Part shown: positions 32,786-41,266 of the stretch, in pieces | How the letters are laid out: every line of letters starts with the position of its first letter | How positions within the stretch are numbered: position 1 is the stretch's first letter | Assembly (NCBI RefSeq): GCF_013170825.1 | Contig: NZ_CP033365.1 | Span: 868,001 to 932,000 of the forward strand | Source: Mesorhizobium sp. NZP2298 | GTDB lineage: Bacteria; Pseudomonadota; Alphaproteobacteria; Rhizobiales; Rhizobiaceae | Reading direction: 5' to 3' | DNA length: 64,000 nucleotides | Notes under the pieces: model-generated | Database searches by the model: none | The model's input: only the letters and a program-made list of their open reading frames with translations | What the model was told of the DNA's origin: nothing | Position numbers and translations under genes: made by a program

Positions 32786-33061
32786 TCACCAGCGGCCGCC
32801 TGACGCCGGCGGTGCGGCGGGCTTGAGGCGCACGCCCCTGCCGCCGCGCTCGCTGGCCTGGTTCTCGCCGATCAGCTCCACCCCGGCCTCGTCGAGCGCC
32901 TGGATGACCTTCATCAGCGTATCGACCACGCCACGGACCACGCCATTGCTCGCTTCCATGCGCTGGATGGTTGGAAGCGAAACGCCCGCGCGCTCGGCGA
33001 GCGTCTTCTGGTCGATGCCGGCCAGGGCCCTTGCGGCACGCATCTGCGCGGCAGTGATCAT
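32786..33061 (-). CDS. Small XRE-family helix-turn-helix protein
   Basis: 91 residues from ATG 33061 (an earlier in-frame ATG at 33100 exists). The HTH fills the N-terminal part: MITAAQMRAARALAGIDQKT and LAERAGVSLPTIQRMEASNG, followed by VVDTLMKVIQALDEAGVELI. The tail is Gly/Arg/Pro-rich. This compact type is common in rhizobia and resembles antitoxin-like or autonomous regulators; no toxin gene is adjacent. Target unknown. Confidence 0.85.
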   Translation of the reverse strand: MITAAQMRAARALAGIDQKTLAERAGVSLPTIQRMEASNGVVRGVVDTLMKVIQALDEAGVELIGENQASERGGRGVRLKPAAPPASGGRW

Positions 33062-33214
33062 CGGCCGGAGCCCATGTCTGCGTCCGCGGAAATGACGCAT
33101 GATGTTTCAAGCATCAGCATGAATCCTCGAGGCTTACGCACCGTCGCCGATTGTCCATACTTCCCGAGGATTGCAAGCTAGGATGTTGTTCATCTGAGGC
33201 AGGGGGTAACGCGG

Positions 33215-33313
33215 TTGAACATTTTCAAGGCTCTGGTGACATCGGCATGCTTGCTGTCAATGGTTCTGGCGCTGGCGGGCTGTGGTGGACACCTGATCAA
33301 CAGATTGATCTGA
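33215..33313 (+). CDS. Possible 32-residue lipoprotein
   Basis: A TTG-started frame preceded by AGGGGG at 33201-33206. It encodes a signal of the form NIFKALVTSACLLSMVLALA followed by GC, so the lipobox is LAGC with the lipidated Cys at about residue 23, leaving a mature tail of only about ten residues (CGGHLINRLI). Small lipoproteins of this kind (entericidin-like) are easily missed. The start codon and expression are unproven. Confidence 0.45.
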   Translation: MNIFKALVTSACLLSMVLALAGCGGHLINRLI

Positions 33314-33344
33314 GGGCAAGCCAAAAGGGCGCGGTCAGGCGCCA

Positions 33345-34046
33345 TCAGCTATCGTCGCTCACCACCTTGCGCCGCTGCAGGAACCGCGCCACCAACCAGC
33401 ATAGCATCGCCCAGGCGAAGCCCGCACACCAGCCCGCCAACACATCCGACGGCCAATGGACGCCGAGATAGATGCGGCTGACGCCGACCAGCACCGTCGT
33501 CAGCACGGCGAGGGACAGGACGTATATCTTCGTCGCGCGGCCATGCAGGAAGCGCGCCGCGAGCGAACCGAGCGTGAGATAGGTCACCGCCGACAGCATG
33601 GCGTGGCCACTCGGGAAGGAAAGCGACGTCTCGCTGACCAAATGCGAGACGAGCTCGGGCCGCGGCCGGTCGACGCCGACCTTCAGCAGGCTCGACAGAA
33701 GCTGGCCACCCGCCACCGCGACGAAGATGAGAAGCGCGATCCCAGGCCTGCGGATCAACAGCAGATAGATGATCGTTGCCGCCGTGATCAGCACCAGTAC
33801 ACTGGCGCTGCCAAGGCTGGTGATGTCGCGCATCGCCCCCTCCAGCCATGGCGAGCCGATTGGAATACCGGGTTGGCCCGCCTGGCGGAAGGCAAGCAGG
33901 ATTTCGGTGTCGAAGGCGTGTGGCGTGGTGGCGCGCGCCACCTCCATCAACTCCTCGAAGCCCCAAAGCCCACCGGCGATTACAAGGCCGGCCAGCAGGA
34001 CCGGGAATTCGATCCGGTTGAGCAGAGTGCTTACAGTGTCTTTCAT
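33345..34046 (-). CDS. PAP2-family membrane phosphatase
   Basis: 233 residues, about six membrane helices. Seen: the three PAP2 motifs, KVGVDRPRP, PSGHAM and SRIYLGVHWPSD, with catalytic His residues in the last two facing the periplasm. Such enzymes dephosphorylate phosphatidic acid, phosphatidylglycerophosphate, undecaprenyl diphosphate or lipid-A-related substrates; the exact one cannot be told. It ends opposite the short lipoprotein-like frame. Confidence 0.92.
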   Translation of the reverse strand: MKDTVSTLLNRIEFPVLLAGLVIAGGLWGFEELMEVARATTPHAFDTEILLAFRQAGQPGIPIGSPWLEGAMRDITSLGSASVLVLITAATIIYLLLIRRPGIALLIFVAVAGGQLLSSLLKVGVDRPRPELVSHLVSETSLSFPSGHAMLSAVTYLTLGSLAARFLHGRATKIYVLSLAVLTTVLVGVSRIYLGVHWPSDVLAGWCAGFAWAMLCWLVARFLQRRKVVSDDS

Positions 34047-34073
34047 CCGATCGGTGCCGCAGCCTTCATTTGG

Positions 34074-34412
34074 TCATCGTCCTTGCAGATAGGGCCCGAG
34101 CGTGATCAGCGCCACGGCCGCGATCGCCAGCACGATGCCAGCGGCCTGCAGCGCGTTGACACGCTCGCCGAAGAACACCAGCGCGACGACATTGACCGAG
34201 ACCAGTTGAATGACGGCCGAGAGGCTGAAGGACACCGACATGCCGAATTCACGGATCAGCCGCAGCATGATCAAATTGCCCAGCGAATAGAGAGCGAGCG
34301 TCAGCAGGATCTTGCCGAGGCTCGGCGCCAGGCCCCATTGCTTGGCGGCGGTCGCCGCCAGAAGGAAGATCACCGTTGAAAAGCCAAGCTGCAGCAGTCC
34401 CGAAAAACCCAA
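34074..34412 (-). CDS. Small four-helix drug/metabolite (SMR/EamA-type) exporter
   Basis: 112 residues if started at TTG 34412, which has AAGGGGACGGG upstream; an ATG at 34535 would add 41 polar residues unlike the family. Four membrane helices: LLQLGFSTVIFLLAATAA, LLTLALYSLGNLIML, SVSFSLSAVIQLVSVNVV and LQAAGIVLAIAAVALITLG, with FFGERVN before the last, typical of DMT-superfamily half-proteins that work as dimers. Substrate unknown. It is divergent from the histidine kinase gene. Confidence 0.75.
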   Translation of the reverse strand: MGFSGLLQLGFSTVIFLLAATAAKQWGLAPSLGKILLTLALYSLGNLIMLRLIREFGMSVSFSLSAVIQLVSVNVVALVFFGERVNALQAAGIVLAIAAVALITLGPYLQGR

Positions 34413-34584
34413 CGTCCCGTCCCCTTCGAAGCGGCTGCCGCCGCGTGCGCCGCGGACCTTGTTTCCGAAGCGCCTCGAGACGTCAAGCGACCTCGTTCCA
34501 ACTAAGGTCTTGGCAACGGCAAGACTGAGGCTCAATGTGCCAATGTCGCCCAGCTGTCGATGGGGAGGGGGCGGTCAGGGGCTT

Positions 34585-35976
34585 ATGATTCGTATTCTGC
34601 AGAATTTGGCGCGGCGCTGGAGCGAGCTTTCGCTTGCCCTGCAATTCCTCGTTGCCGGTGGCTTTGGCCTCCTGGCCGTCATGCTCGTGATCGGCGCCTG
34701 GGTAACGACGCAGATCCGGGACGGCGTCATGCGCAATTCGGCCGCCACGACGGCGCTCTACGTCGACAGCGTGATCGCGCCGCTGCTGCCGGACCTGCGC
34801 AAGAGCGAAGAGCTCAGCGAGGCCGTCAAGCAGGCGCTCGACGAGACGCTCGGCCAGGGTGCGCTCGGCAAACGGCTGCTTTCGTTCAGGCTCTGGCGCC
34901 GCGACGGCACGGTGCTCTATGCGAAGGACGCGGCCTTGATCGGCCGCCGATTCAATCTGACCGACAATCTGCGGTCCGCCTTCCAGGGCAACGTCACCGC
35001 CCAATTCGATACATTCGACGAAGGCGAATCGAAGGAACAGGCAGTCGGCGTGCCCTTGCTGGAGATCTACAATCCCGTGCGCGAGCCCTGGTCCGGCGAT
35101 GTGGTGGCCGTCACCGAGTTCTTCGAGGTCGCCAGCGATTTCAAGGCCACGCTGGCTTCCGCGCTGCTGTCGAGCTGGCTGGTCGTGGCCGGCACCACCT
35201 TGACGGCTTTTCTGCTGCTGTCGGGCATCGTCCTGCGCGCCAGCCGCACCATCGACGATCAGCGCGGGGCGCTGCGCCACCAGGTGTCGGAGCTGCAGGA
35301 CCTGGTGACGCAAAACAGCGCCTTGCGGCAGCGTGTGCAGCGGGCGTCCCGCCGCGCCACCGCACTCAACGAAAGATATCTGCGCCGGATCGGCGCCGAC
35401 CTTCATGACGGGCCGGCGCAACTCGTGGCGCTGGCGGCGTTGCGCATGGACAGCCCGGTATTTTCGGACGACGGCCATTGGACCGAGAGCCGTTCGACCG
35501 AGGTCGCGATGATCCGCAAGACGCTGGAGGATGCAATGCGCGAAATACGCGGTATCTGCACCGGCCTTGTGCTGCCACAGATAGAGACGGCCGCCGCCAA
35601 GGAGATATTGCGGCTGGCCGTCGACGAACATGAGCGCCGGACGGGAACCTCGGTGACGCTCACCGTGCCCAAGCATTTGCCCGAACCCGGCGCCTCCGAG
35701 AAGATCAGCATCTATCGTTTTGTGCAGGAAGGGCTGAACAATGCGTATCGCCACGGGCGGGCCAAGGATCAGGCAGTGCGTGCCGGGATGAAGAATGGCC
35801 GGCTTTTTGTTGAAGTGTCGGATAGCGGGCCGGGATTCGATCCGGCGCGGGTCGAGGGGCTGGGGCTAGCCGGCCTGCGGGAGCGGGTTGAAAGTATTGG
35901 TGGCCAGTTCCAGACCTTGACCGGAGCACAAGGCACGCGATTGGTAATCAGTCTATCGGTTGAGGAGCAAGCATGA
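34585..35976 (+). CDS. Sensor histidine kinase (NarL-type partner)
   Basis: 463 residues from ATG 34585. Two membrane helices (LQFLVAGGFGLLAVMLVIGA near 20 and SSWLVVAGTTLTAFLLLSGI near 200) enclose a periplasmic sensor domain of about 150 residues. Cytoplasmic part: coiled coil, HisKA_3 with LRRIGADLHDGPAQLVAL and phospho-acceptor His274, then the ATPase with FVQEGLNNAYRHG and DSGPGF. Overlaps its response regulator by ATGA. Signal unknown; PAS or HAMP features are not clear. Confidence 0.92.
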   Translation: MIRILQNLARRWSELSLALQFLVAGGFGLLAVMLVIGAWVTTQIRDGVMRNSAATTALYVDSVIAPLLPDLRKSEELSEAVKQALDETLGQGALGKRLLSFRLWRRDGTVLYAKDAALIGRRFNLTDNLRSAFQGNVTAQFDTFDEGESKEQAVGVPLLEIYNPVREPWSGDVVAVTEFFEVASDFKATLASALLSSWLVVAGTTLTAFLLLSGIVLRASRTIDDQRGALRHQVSELQDLVTQNSALRQRVQRASRRATALNERYLRRIGADLHDGPAQLVALAALRMDSPVFSDDGHWTESRSTEVAMIRKTLEDAMREIRGICTGLVLPQIETAAAKEILRLAVDEHERRTGTSVTLTVPKHLPEPGASEKISIYRFVQEGLNNAYRHGRAKDQAVRAGMKNGRLFVEVSDSGPGFDPARVEGLGLAGLRERVESIGGQFQTLTGAQGTRLVISLSVEEQA

Positions 35977-36635
35977 TTGGCGCCATTCGAATCGCTATTG
36001 TCGACGATCATCCGCTGTTTCGCGAAGGCGTGACGCGCAGCCTGTCGGAGATCGGAGGCTTCGAGATCGTCGGCGAAGGTGCGACGGCGCAGGACGCTGA
36101 ACGCATCGCCTCGACGGTGCAGCCCGACATATTGCTGCTCGACATCTCCATGCCAGGCGGCGGCCTGGCCGCGGTTGCAAGCATCCTTGCCAACCACCCC
36201 GCCCAGAAGATCGTCATGCTGACCGTTTCGGAGGCCAATGCCGATGTCACCAAGGCCCTGAATGCCGGGGTGCAAGGCTATATCCTCAAGGGTGTCGGAT
36301 CGCGCGCACTCGCCGACATCCTGCGCAACGTCACGGCCGGCGAGAGCTATCTTTCGCCGACGCTGTCGGCGCGGCTGCTGTCCGATCTCCAGTCCCCGCA
36401 GCCTGCAAATGGCGAAGCGGACCGGCTGCGGCAACTGACCGAGCGACAGACGGAAATCCTGCGGTTGGTGGCGGAGGGGCTCAGCAACAAGGAGGTTGCC
36501 TTGCGCCTGGAGCTGCAGGAGAAGACGGTCAAGCACCACATGACCGGCGTGCTGTCGAAACTCAACGTGCGAAACCGCACCGAGGCGGCCCTCATGATGC
36601 GTGAGTTGCGCGACCGAGACAGGAACCGCGCGTAG
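35973..36635 (+). CDS. NarL/FixJ-family response regulator
   Basis: 220 residues. Receiver domain with IAIVDDHPLFREG and phospho-acceptor Asp57 in ILLLDISMPGG, then a LuxR-type HTH: LTERQTEILRLVAEGLSNKE and KTVKHHMTGVLSKLNVRNRT. Translation coupled to the histidine kinase. Targets unknown; the adjacent Gly/Asn-rich secreted protein and phoX are candidates by position only. A strong hairpin follows. Confidence 0.94.
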   Translation: MIGAIRIAIVDDHPLFREGVTRSLSEIGGFEIVGEGATAQDAERIASTVQPDILLLDISMPGGGLAAVASILANHPAQKIVMLTVSEANADVTKALNAGVQGYILKGVGSRALADILRNVTAGESYLSPTLSARLLSDLQSPQPANGEADRLRQLTERQTEILRLVAEGLSNKEVALRLELQEKTVKHHMTGVLSKLNVRNRTEAALMMRELRDRDRNRA

Positions 36636-36672
36636 GCCATCGCGGAACCGCGCGACAGCCGGACAAGAGGAG

Positions 36673-36702
36673 GTCACCTCCGCCGGGGGCGGCGGAGGTG
36701 AC
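36673..36702. terminator. Strong bidirectional-type hairpin
   Basis: GTCACCTCCGCC at 36673-36684 pairs perfectly with GGCGGAGGTGAC at 36691-36702 around GGGGGC. It lies between the convergent response-regulator gene and the Gly/Asn-rich gene and probably terminates both. Confidence 0.75.
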
Positions 36703-36734
36703 GTGTGAAGCTGGTCGTTGCCTGTTGACCGGCC

Positions 36735-37322
36735 TCACAAGGCCTTGAGACGCCTGACATCGGCGGGCGTGGCCCGACGGTCGATGATCGTGCGGCCGAG
36801 CGCGTCGCGCATCCTGAAACGACCGTTCTCGATCTTTTCCGTCATGCCGTTAGGGTGCTCGACCGAGATCTTGCTGCCGTCCACGCTGACCTTGTCGCCG
36901 GTTGTGGCGTTGACATGGCTGGTGCCGCTGCTGCTTTGGCCGGCGCCCGATCCCGAGTCGCCGCCACCGTCATCACCGCCATCTGTTCCGGAATTGCCGC
37001 CGTTTCCATTTCCGTTGCCGCTATCGCCGCCGCTGTTGCCGCTATTGCCATTTCCGTTGCTGCTATTGCCGCCGCTGTTGCCGCTGCTGCCGGCGCTTCC
37101 ATTTCCGTTGCCGCTGTTGCCACCGCCGTTGCTGCCACCGTTACCGTTACCGTTGCCGTTGTTGCCACCGCCATTGCCGCCCTTGGCGGCCTGTGCGGTG
37201 GCGGCATCGATTCCGGGGGCGGAGCCGTGCAGCGCGATTCGATAGGGAGCAATGGTCAACGGCAAAGCAGCCGCAGTGACGAGCGCCAGCCGGCAACAAC
37301 GGGCCGTGATCGATCCGTTCAT
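36735..37322 (-). CDS. Secreted Gly/Asn/Ser-rich repeat protein
   Basis: 195 residues from ATG 37322, preceded by GGAG. N-terminal hydrophobic region (RLALVTAAALPLTIAP), then from about 55 to 135 a low-complexity tract of GGN, GNGN, GNS and GGD units, then a folded-looking tail with GDKVSVDGSKISVEHPNG and GRFRMRDALGRTIIDRR. The tail resembles small beta-rich domains that recognise or anchor; I do not know a family. Likely extracytoplasmic. The repeat tract is prone to length change. Confidence 0.75.
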   Translation of the reverse strand: MNGSITARCCRLALVTAAALPLTIAPYRIALHGSAPGIDAATAQAAKGGNGGGNNGNGNGNGGSNGGGNSGNGNGSAGSSGNSGGNSSNGNGNSGNSGGDSGNGNGNGGNSGTDGGDDGGGDSGSGAGQSSSGTSHVNATTGDKVSVDGSKISVEHPNGMTEKIENGRFRMRDALGRTIIDRRATPADVRRLKAL

Positions 37323-37514
37323 CCTGATCTCCGTCGATTGAGCCGGCGCGCCCACCCCAACGTTGCAACCAGCAACATCGCCGAAAGATGTATTGACCGG
37401 AAGCGACCTCCGACCGTTGCGTTTGTCCTCCAGGACCTTTGGAAGCGCAAGACTGGACCAAAGTCCGATGTCATGGATGACAACTGCCTCGCGCGGAGCC
37501 TCAGAGCAGGTATG

Positions 37515-37532
37515 ATGTCACGAAAATGTGAT
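37515..37532 (+). promoter_or_regulatory. Candidate PHO box upstream of phoX
   Basis: ATGTCAC at 37515-37521 and ATGTGAT at 37526-37532, two seven-base direct units separated by four bases, as in the PhoB consensus CTGTCAT-N4-CTGTCAT (five of seven matches each). It ends 62 bases before the phoX ATG. A plausible phosphate-starvation operator, weakly matched. Confidence 0.4.
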
Positions 37533-37594
37533 CAGCCGGCTGTAGTGGTCGAAAGGCGACAAAAGCTCCAGCCACTCCAAAGCCAGAGGCCCCC

Positions 37595-39598
37595 ATGACC
37601 GAACATCGTTCTCCCGACGCCCGATTCCGCACCAGCCTGCTCGAGGAAAACGAAGGACCGGCCATCAACCCGACCGGCAACCGCACCATGGGCGAGATCA
37701 TCGCCGCGCGGTTCTCGCGCCGGGGGTTCCTGAAGGGATCGCTCGCCGTCTCGGCGATCGCCGCCACGGTCAGCCCGCTGGCCATGATCGCCGCGGACGA
37801 TGCGCGCGCCGCGGAAGGCTCGGCCTTCAAGTTCGACGAGCTCCAGGCCGGCATCGACGACAAGCATCATGTCGCGCCGGGCTATGACGCCGACGTGCTG
37901 TTGCGCTGGGGCGATCCGCTGTTTGCCGATTCGCCGGAGTTCGACCCAACGAAGCAGTCGGCTGAGGCGCAGGCCAGGCAGTTCGGCTACAACAACGACT
38001 ATGTCGGCTACATCCCGATCGACGGCTCGGCCGAGCACGGCCTGCTCGTGGTCAACCACGAATACACCAACTCGCATCTGATGTTCCCCGGCATCGTTTC
38101 GATCGTCGAGAAGGACGGGAAGAAGAAGGCCGAGGTCGCCCCGCTCTCGAAGGAGCAGGTCGATGTCGAAATGGCGGCGCATGGCGGCACCATCGTCGAG
38201 ATCCGCAAGGAGGGCGGCAAATGGCAGGTGGTGCGCGACGGCAAGCTCAACCGCCGCATCACCTCCACCACCGAAATGGTGTTGTCGGGCCCGGTCGCCG
38301 GCCATGACCGCGTCAAGACCAATGCCGACGTGTCCGGCACCAAGGTGTTCGGCACCATCAACAATTGCGCCGGCGGCGTCACGCCATGGGGCACCTACGT
38401 GATGGCCGAGGAGAACATCCATGGCTATTTCTCCGGCGAACTGCCCGAGGGCCACAAGGAAGCCGCCAACTACAAGCGTCTCGGCATTCCCGAAGGCGCC
38501 TATGAATGGGGCGCGCATTACGACCGCTTCAACCTCGCCAAGGAGCCCAACGAACCCAATCGCTTCGGCTGGATCGTCGAGGTCGACGTCAACGATCCGA
38601 CCTCTACGCCGAGGAAGCGCACCGCCATGGGCCGCTTCAAGCATGAGGGCGCCGAATCGATCGTCGCCAAGGACGGCCGCGTCGTCTTCTATCTCGGCGA
38701 CGACGAGCGCTTCGACTATGTCTACAAGTTCGTCACCAAGGGCACCTTCAACCCCAACGACCATGCCGCCAACAAGGACCTGCTCGACGAAGGCACACTG
38801 CATGTCGCCAAATTCGCCGAGGATGGCACGGTGGACTGGCTGCCGATCGTCTTTGGTCAAGGCCCGCTGACGGCCGAGAACGGCTTCGCCAGCCAGGCCG
38901 ACGTGCTGATCGAGACACGGCGCGCCGCCGATCTGCTCGGCGCCACCAAGATGGACCGGCCCGAGGACATCCAGCCCAATGGTGTCAACGGCAAGGTCTA
39001 TGTCATGCTGACCAACAATTCCAAGCGCAAGGCCGACCAGGTCGATGCCGCCAACCCGCGCGCCGAGAATGCCTTCGGCCACATCATCGAGATCACCGAG
39101 ACCGACGGCGATTTCACGGCCGCCAAGGGCAAATGGGAAGTGCTGCTGAAATGCGGCGATCCTTCCGTCGCGGATGTCGGTGCCACCTTCTCGACGGCGA
39201 CGACGGCCAATGGCTGGTTCGGCATGCCCGACAATTGCGCGGTCGATTCGGCCGGACGCCTGTGGGTCGCCACCGACGGCCAGGGCCCGAAAGCCACCGG
39301 GCGCACCGACGGCCTGTGGGCGGTCGACACGGAAGGTGCCGCGCGGGCGACCTCGAAACTGTTCTTCCGCGTGCCGATCGGCGCCGAAATGTGCGGCCCG
39401 CTGTTTGCGCCCGACGACCAGACCGCCTTCGTCGCCGTCCAGCATCCGGGCGATGGCGGCGAGGATTGGGAAGGCTTTGGCCGCCCGTCCTACTACGAGG
39501 ATCCGTCGACGCGCTGGCCCGACTTCAAGCCCGACATGCCGGTCCGGCCGGCGGTCGTCGCCATCACCAGGCAAGGCGGCGGCAAGATCGCGGTCTGA
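37595..39598 (+). CDS. phoX: Tat-exported alkaline phosphatase PhoX
   Basis: 667 residues. Twin-arginine signal: ARFSRRGFLKGSLAVSAIAA (around residues 38-57), with cleavage near ARA-AE. The mature protein (DUF839) contains HGLLVVNHEYTNSHLMFPG, CAGGVTPWGTYVMAEEN with the conserved Cys, and FGMPDNCAVDSAGRLWVATD. PhoX enzymes release phosphate from phosphomonoesters in the periplasm using calcium and iron, and are usually induced by phosphate limitation through PhoB. A possible PHO box lies upstream. Length is normal. Confidence 0.93.
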   Translation: MTEHRSPDARFRTSLLEENEGPAINPTGNRTMGEIIAARFSRRGFLKGSLAVSAIAATVSPLAMIAADDARAAEGSAFKFDELQAGIDDKHHVAPGYDADVLLRWGDPLFADSPEFDPTKQSAEAQARQFGYNNDYVGYIPIDGSAEHGLLVVNHEYTNSHLMFPGIVSIVEKDGKKKAEVAPLSKEQVDVEMAAHGGTIVEIRKEGGKWQVVRDGKLNRRITSTTEMVLSGPVAGHDRVKTNADVSGTKVFGTINNCAGGVTPWGTYVMAEENIHGYFSGELPEGHKEAANYKRLGIPEGAYEWGAHYDRFNLAKEPNEPNRFGWIVEVDVNDPTSTPRKRTAMGRFKHEGAESIVAKDGRVVFYLGDDERFDYVYKFVTKGTFNPNDHAANKDLLDEGTLHVAKFAEDGTVDWLPIVFGQGPLTAENGFASQADVLIETRRAADLLGATKMDRPEDIQPNGVNGKVYVMLTNNSKRKADQVDAANPRAENAFGHIIEITETDGDFTAAKGKWEVLLKCGDPSVADVGATFSTATTANGWFGMPDNCAVDSAGRLWVATDGQGPKATGRTDGLWAVDTEGAARATSKLFFRVPIGAEMCGPLFAPDDQTAFVAVQHPGDGGEDWEGFGRPSYYEDPSTRWPDFKPDMPVRPAVVAITRQGGGKIAV

Positions 39599-39708
39599 TC
39601 CCGGCGGCGGTTGCTATCCCGAGGAGGGGTTTCGGTTCACGAAAGCTCTCCTTGGCCGTAACTCATTCAAGCCTCGGGACAGATTGGCAATTTATTGGTG
39701 GCGCCCCA

Positions 39709-39803
39709 ACGCGCGTCGAAACGGATTCGTGCGACGCGCGTTAGGTCTTTGTCTTGTGCATGTCGTTGTCCCAAAACCGGAGTCACTTTTGGGCGGCATG
39801 CAT
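39709..39803 (+). repeat. Dispersed repeat family B, reference copy
   Basis: Two palindromes. ACGCGCGTCG (39709-39718) pairs with CGACGCGCGT (39732-39741). GTGCATGTCG from 39756 pairs with GGCATGCAT ending at 39803, with GTTGTCCCAAAACCGGAGTC and CTTTTGGG between. The two-palindrome mosaic resembles rhizobial intergenic elements of the RIME type; that name is my suggestion only. Confidence 0.8.
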
Positions 39804-39830
39804 TTGGGTCGTTCCCGGGAGACCGCCGCC

Positions 39831-40055
39831 ATGTCGAAGTCAGTCTATGATCGTGGCCTGCTCAAGCCTGGCGAAATCGCCAGGCTGCAGCGCGTCTTTG
39901 ACGAAGCCTGCCTGCGGCGCGACGCGCAGCCCGATTCGCCGGAGGCGCGCGAAATCGCCCTCACCCTGCTTGCGCTCCACAATGCCGGCATGGTCGACGA
40001 GGAGATGTTGATGGAAGCCGTCGGTTTCCGCCGGCTCGAACCGAAATCAGCGTGA
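39831..40055 (+). CDS. Small hypothetical helical protein
   Basis: 74 residues from ATG 39831, with GGGAG about 10 bases ahead. Fully helical and charged: LKPGEIARLQRVFDEACLRR, then DSPEAREIALTLLALHNAGM and VDEEMLMEAVGF. The pattern resembles small rhizobial proteins of unknown function. It starts 28 bases after a repeat B copy and ends 22 bases before the convergent GNAT gene. Confidence 0.7.
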   Translation: MSKSVYDRGLLKPGEIARLQRVFDEACLRRDAQPDSPEAREIALTLLALHNAGMVDEEMLMEAVGFRRLEPKSA

Positions 40056-40077
40056 ATGTCGGCGTTCGCGTCCAGCC

Positions 40078-40758
40078 CTATGCAGCGCGCTGAACGACAG
40101 CGACATTGATCGGGGTCCTCAAGCTGAAGCCAATGGACTCGTACAGCCTTATCGCGCCGGCGTTTGTGGCAAAGGCGTGAAGGTACGGGATTTCGCCGCG
40201 TGCGAAAATCTGGTTGGCCACAAACACGGACAGCAGCCGGCCAAGGCCGGTGCCGCGAAACTCGGGGTGCGCGCACACGCCGCTGAGTTCGGTATAGCCG
40301 GGCTGCTTCATGCGCTCGCCGGCCATCGCCACCAGCCTGCCCTCGACCTTCACGCCCCAGAAGGCGCCAAGGCTCAAGGCGCCCGATGTGAACGGGCCGG
40401 GCTTGGTGAGCGACGCCAGGGCCAGCATTTCGGCAGCGTCCTCTCGCGTCAGGGGCTGGATGCGTTCATCCGACACGGTCTGCGACGGTGCCTCGGCAAT
40501 CATCTGGACGGCGTCGGCGGTCGAGATGGCCGCGAGACCCGGCGGAAGGGCAATGGTGTCGGCTTGTGCCATGATGATGCTCTCATCCGGGCCAACAAGA
40601 TCGCCGAGCGCCTGCAGGCTTGCGGAATCGTCCGCGGCGGTGGCGGCAAAGAGGGCGATTGACGGCGAATAGCGCCTGGCGAGATCGCCGCCTTGCGCGA
40701 AGGCGCGATGCCGCGTCTCAAGCGCGCTCCAGACGGGCCGGTCGAGAACATGTTTCAT
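40078..40758 (-). CDS. GNAT-family N-acetyltransferase (FR47-like)
   Basis: 226 residues from ATG 40758. The acetyl-CoA fold is in the C-terminal half: VAMAGERMKQPGYTELSGVC, AHPEFRGTGLGRLLSVFVAN with the R-G-T-G-L-G pyrophosphate loop, and NAGAIRLYESIGFSLRTP. The N-terminal half is a more divergent GNAT-like module. Substrate unknown. Start overlaps the MarR stop as ATGA, so the two are co-translated. Confidence 0.9.
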   Translation of the reverse strand: MKHVLDRPVWSALETRHRAFAQGGDLARRYSPSIALFAATAADDSASLQALGDLVGPDESIIMAQADTIALPPGLAAISTADAVQMIAEAPSQTVSDERIQPLTREDAAEMLALASLTKPGPFTSGALSLGAFWGVKVEGRLVAMAGERMKQPGYTELSGVCAHPEFRGTGLGRLLSVFVANQIFARGEIPYLHAFATNAGAIRLYESIGFSLRTPINVAVVQRAA

Positions 40759-41240
40759 TGCACGGCGCCCGTTTTGACACGGCGATCGAGCGGGGCCGCG
40801 GCCAGCCCATCCTCGATGGCAGCGAGTTGATCGAGAAGCGGCCCTGAAAGGTCCCGGCACAGATCCGCGACAGCGTTTTCGATGCGTGGCCACACATCCC
40901 GTTTCGCCACATCGACCAGCCGCTGGCCCTTGCCCGTCAGCGAGACCACCCGCCGTCGCTGGTCACCCTGTGACTGAATGGCTTCGACCAGACCCAACTC
41001 GGCCAGAAGCGACACGCTCCGTGTCACGCCCGGCTGTGTCAGCCCGAGCGATTGCGCCAGTTCGCCGATGGCCAGGGGCCCGAGCCTGTCAAGAGCGGCC
41101 AGCAGGGGGTACTGGCTCGACTGAAGCGGAACCTCCAGGCCGTCGAGCAGCTGTTGCGCATCGGCCTGCAACTGTTCGCCAATGCGCTTCAGCCGGCTGC
41201 CGAGGCAGAGATAGCCAAGCGATCGGATAACGTCTTCCAT
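40755..41240 (-). CDS. MarR-family transcriptional regulator
   Basis: 161 residues from the third of three consecutive ATGs (41246, 41243, 41240); GGGAA is best spaced for the last. Winged helix: LAIGELAQSLGLTQPGVTRS then VEAIQSQGDQRRRVVSLTGK. Upstream at 41267-41280 is a perfect ATGTTATATAACAT palindrome, a likely autoregulatory site. Forms a two-gene unit with the GNAT acetyltransferase, a combination often linked to resistance or metabolite modification. Confidence 0.9.
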   Translation of the reverse strand: MEDVIRSLGYLCLGSRLKRIGEQLQADAQQLLDGLEVPLQSSQYPLLAALDRLGPLAIGELAQSLGLTQPGVTRSVSLLAELGLVEAIQSQGDQRRRVVSLTGKGQRLVDVAKRDVWPRIENAVADLCRDLSGPLLDQLAAIEDGLAAAPLDRRVKTGAVQ

Positions 41241-41266
41241 CATCATTTCCCACGATAATTTGTAAC

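Noticed and set aside
37532..39574. A 680-codon open frame antisense to phoX
   Set aside because: Shadow of phoX codon use; no ribosome site and no family features.
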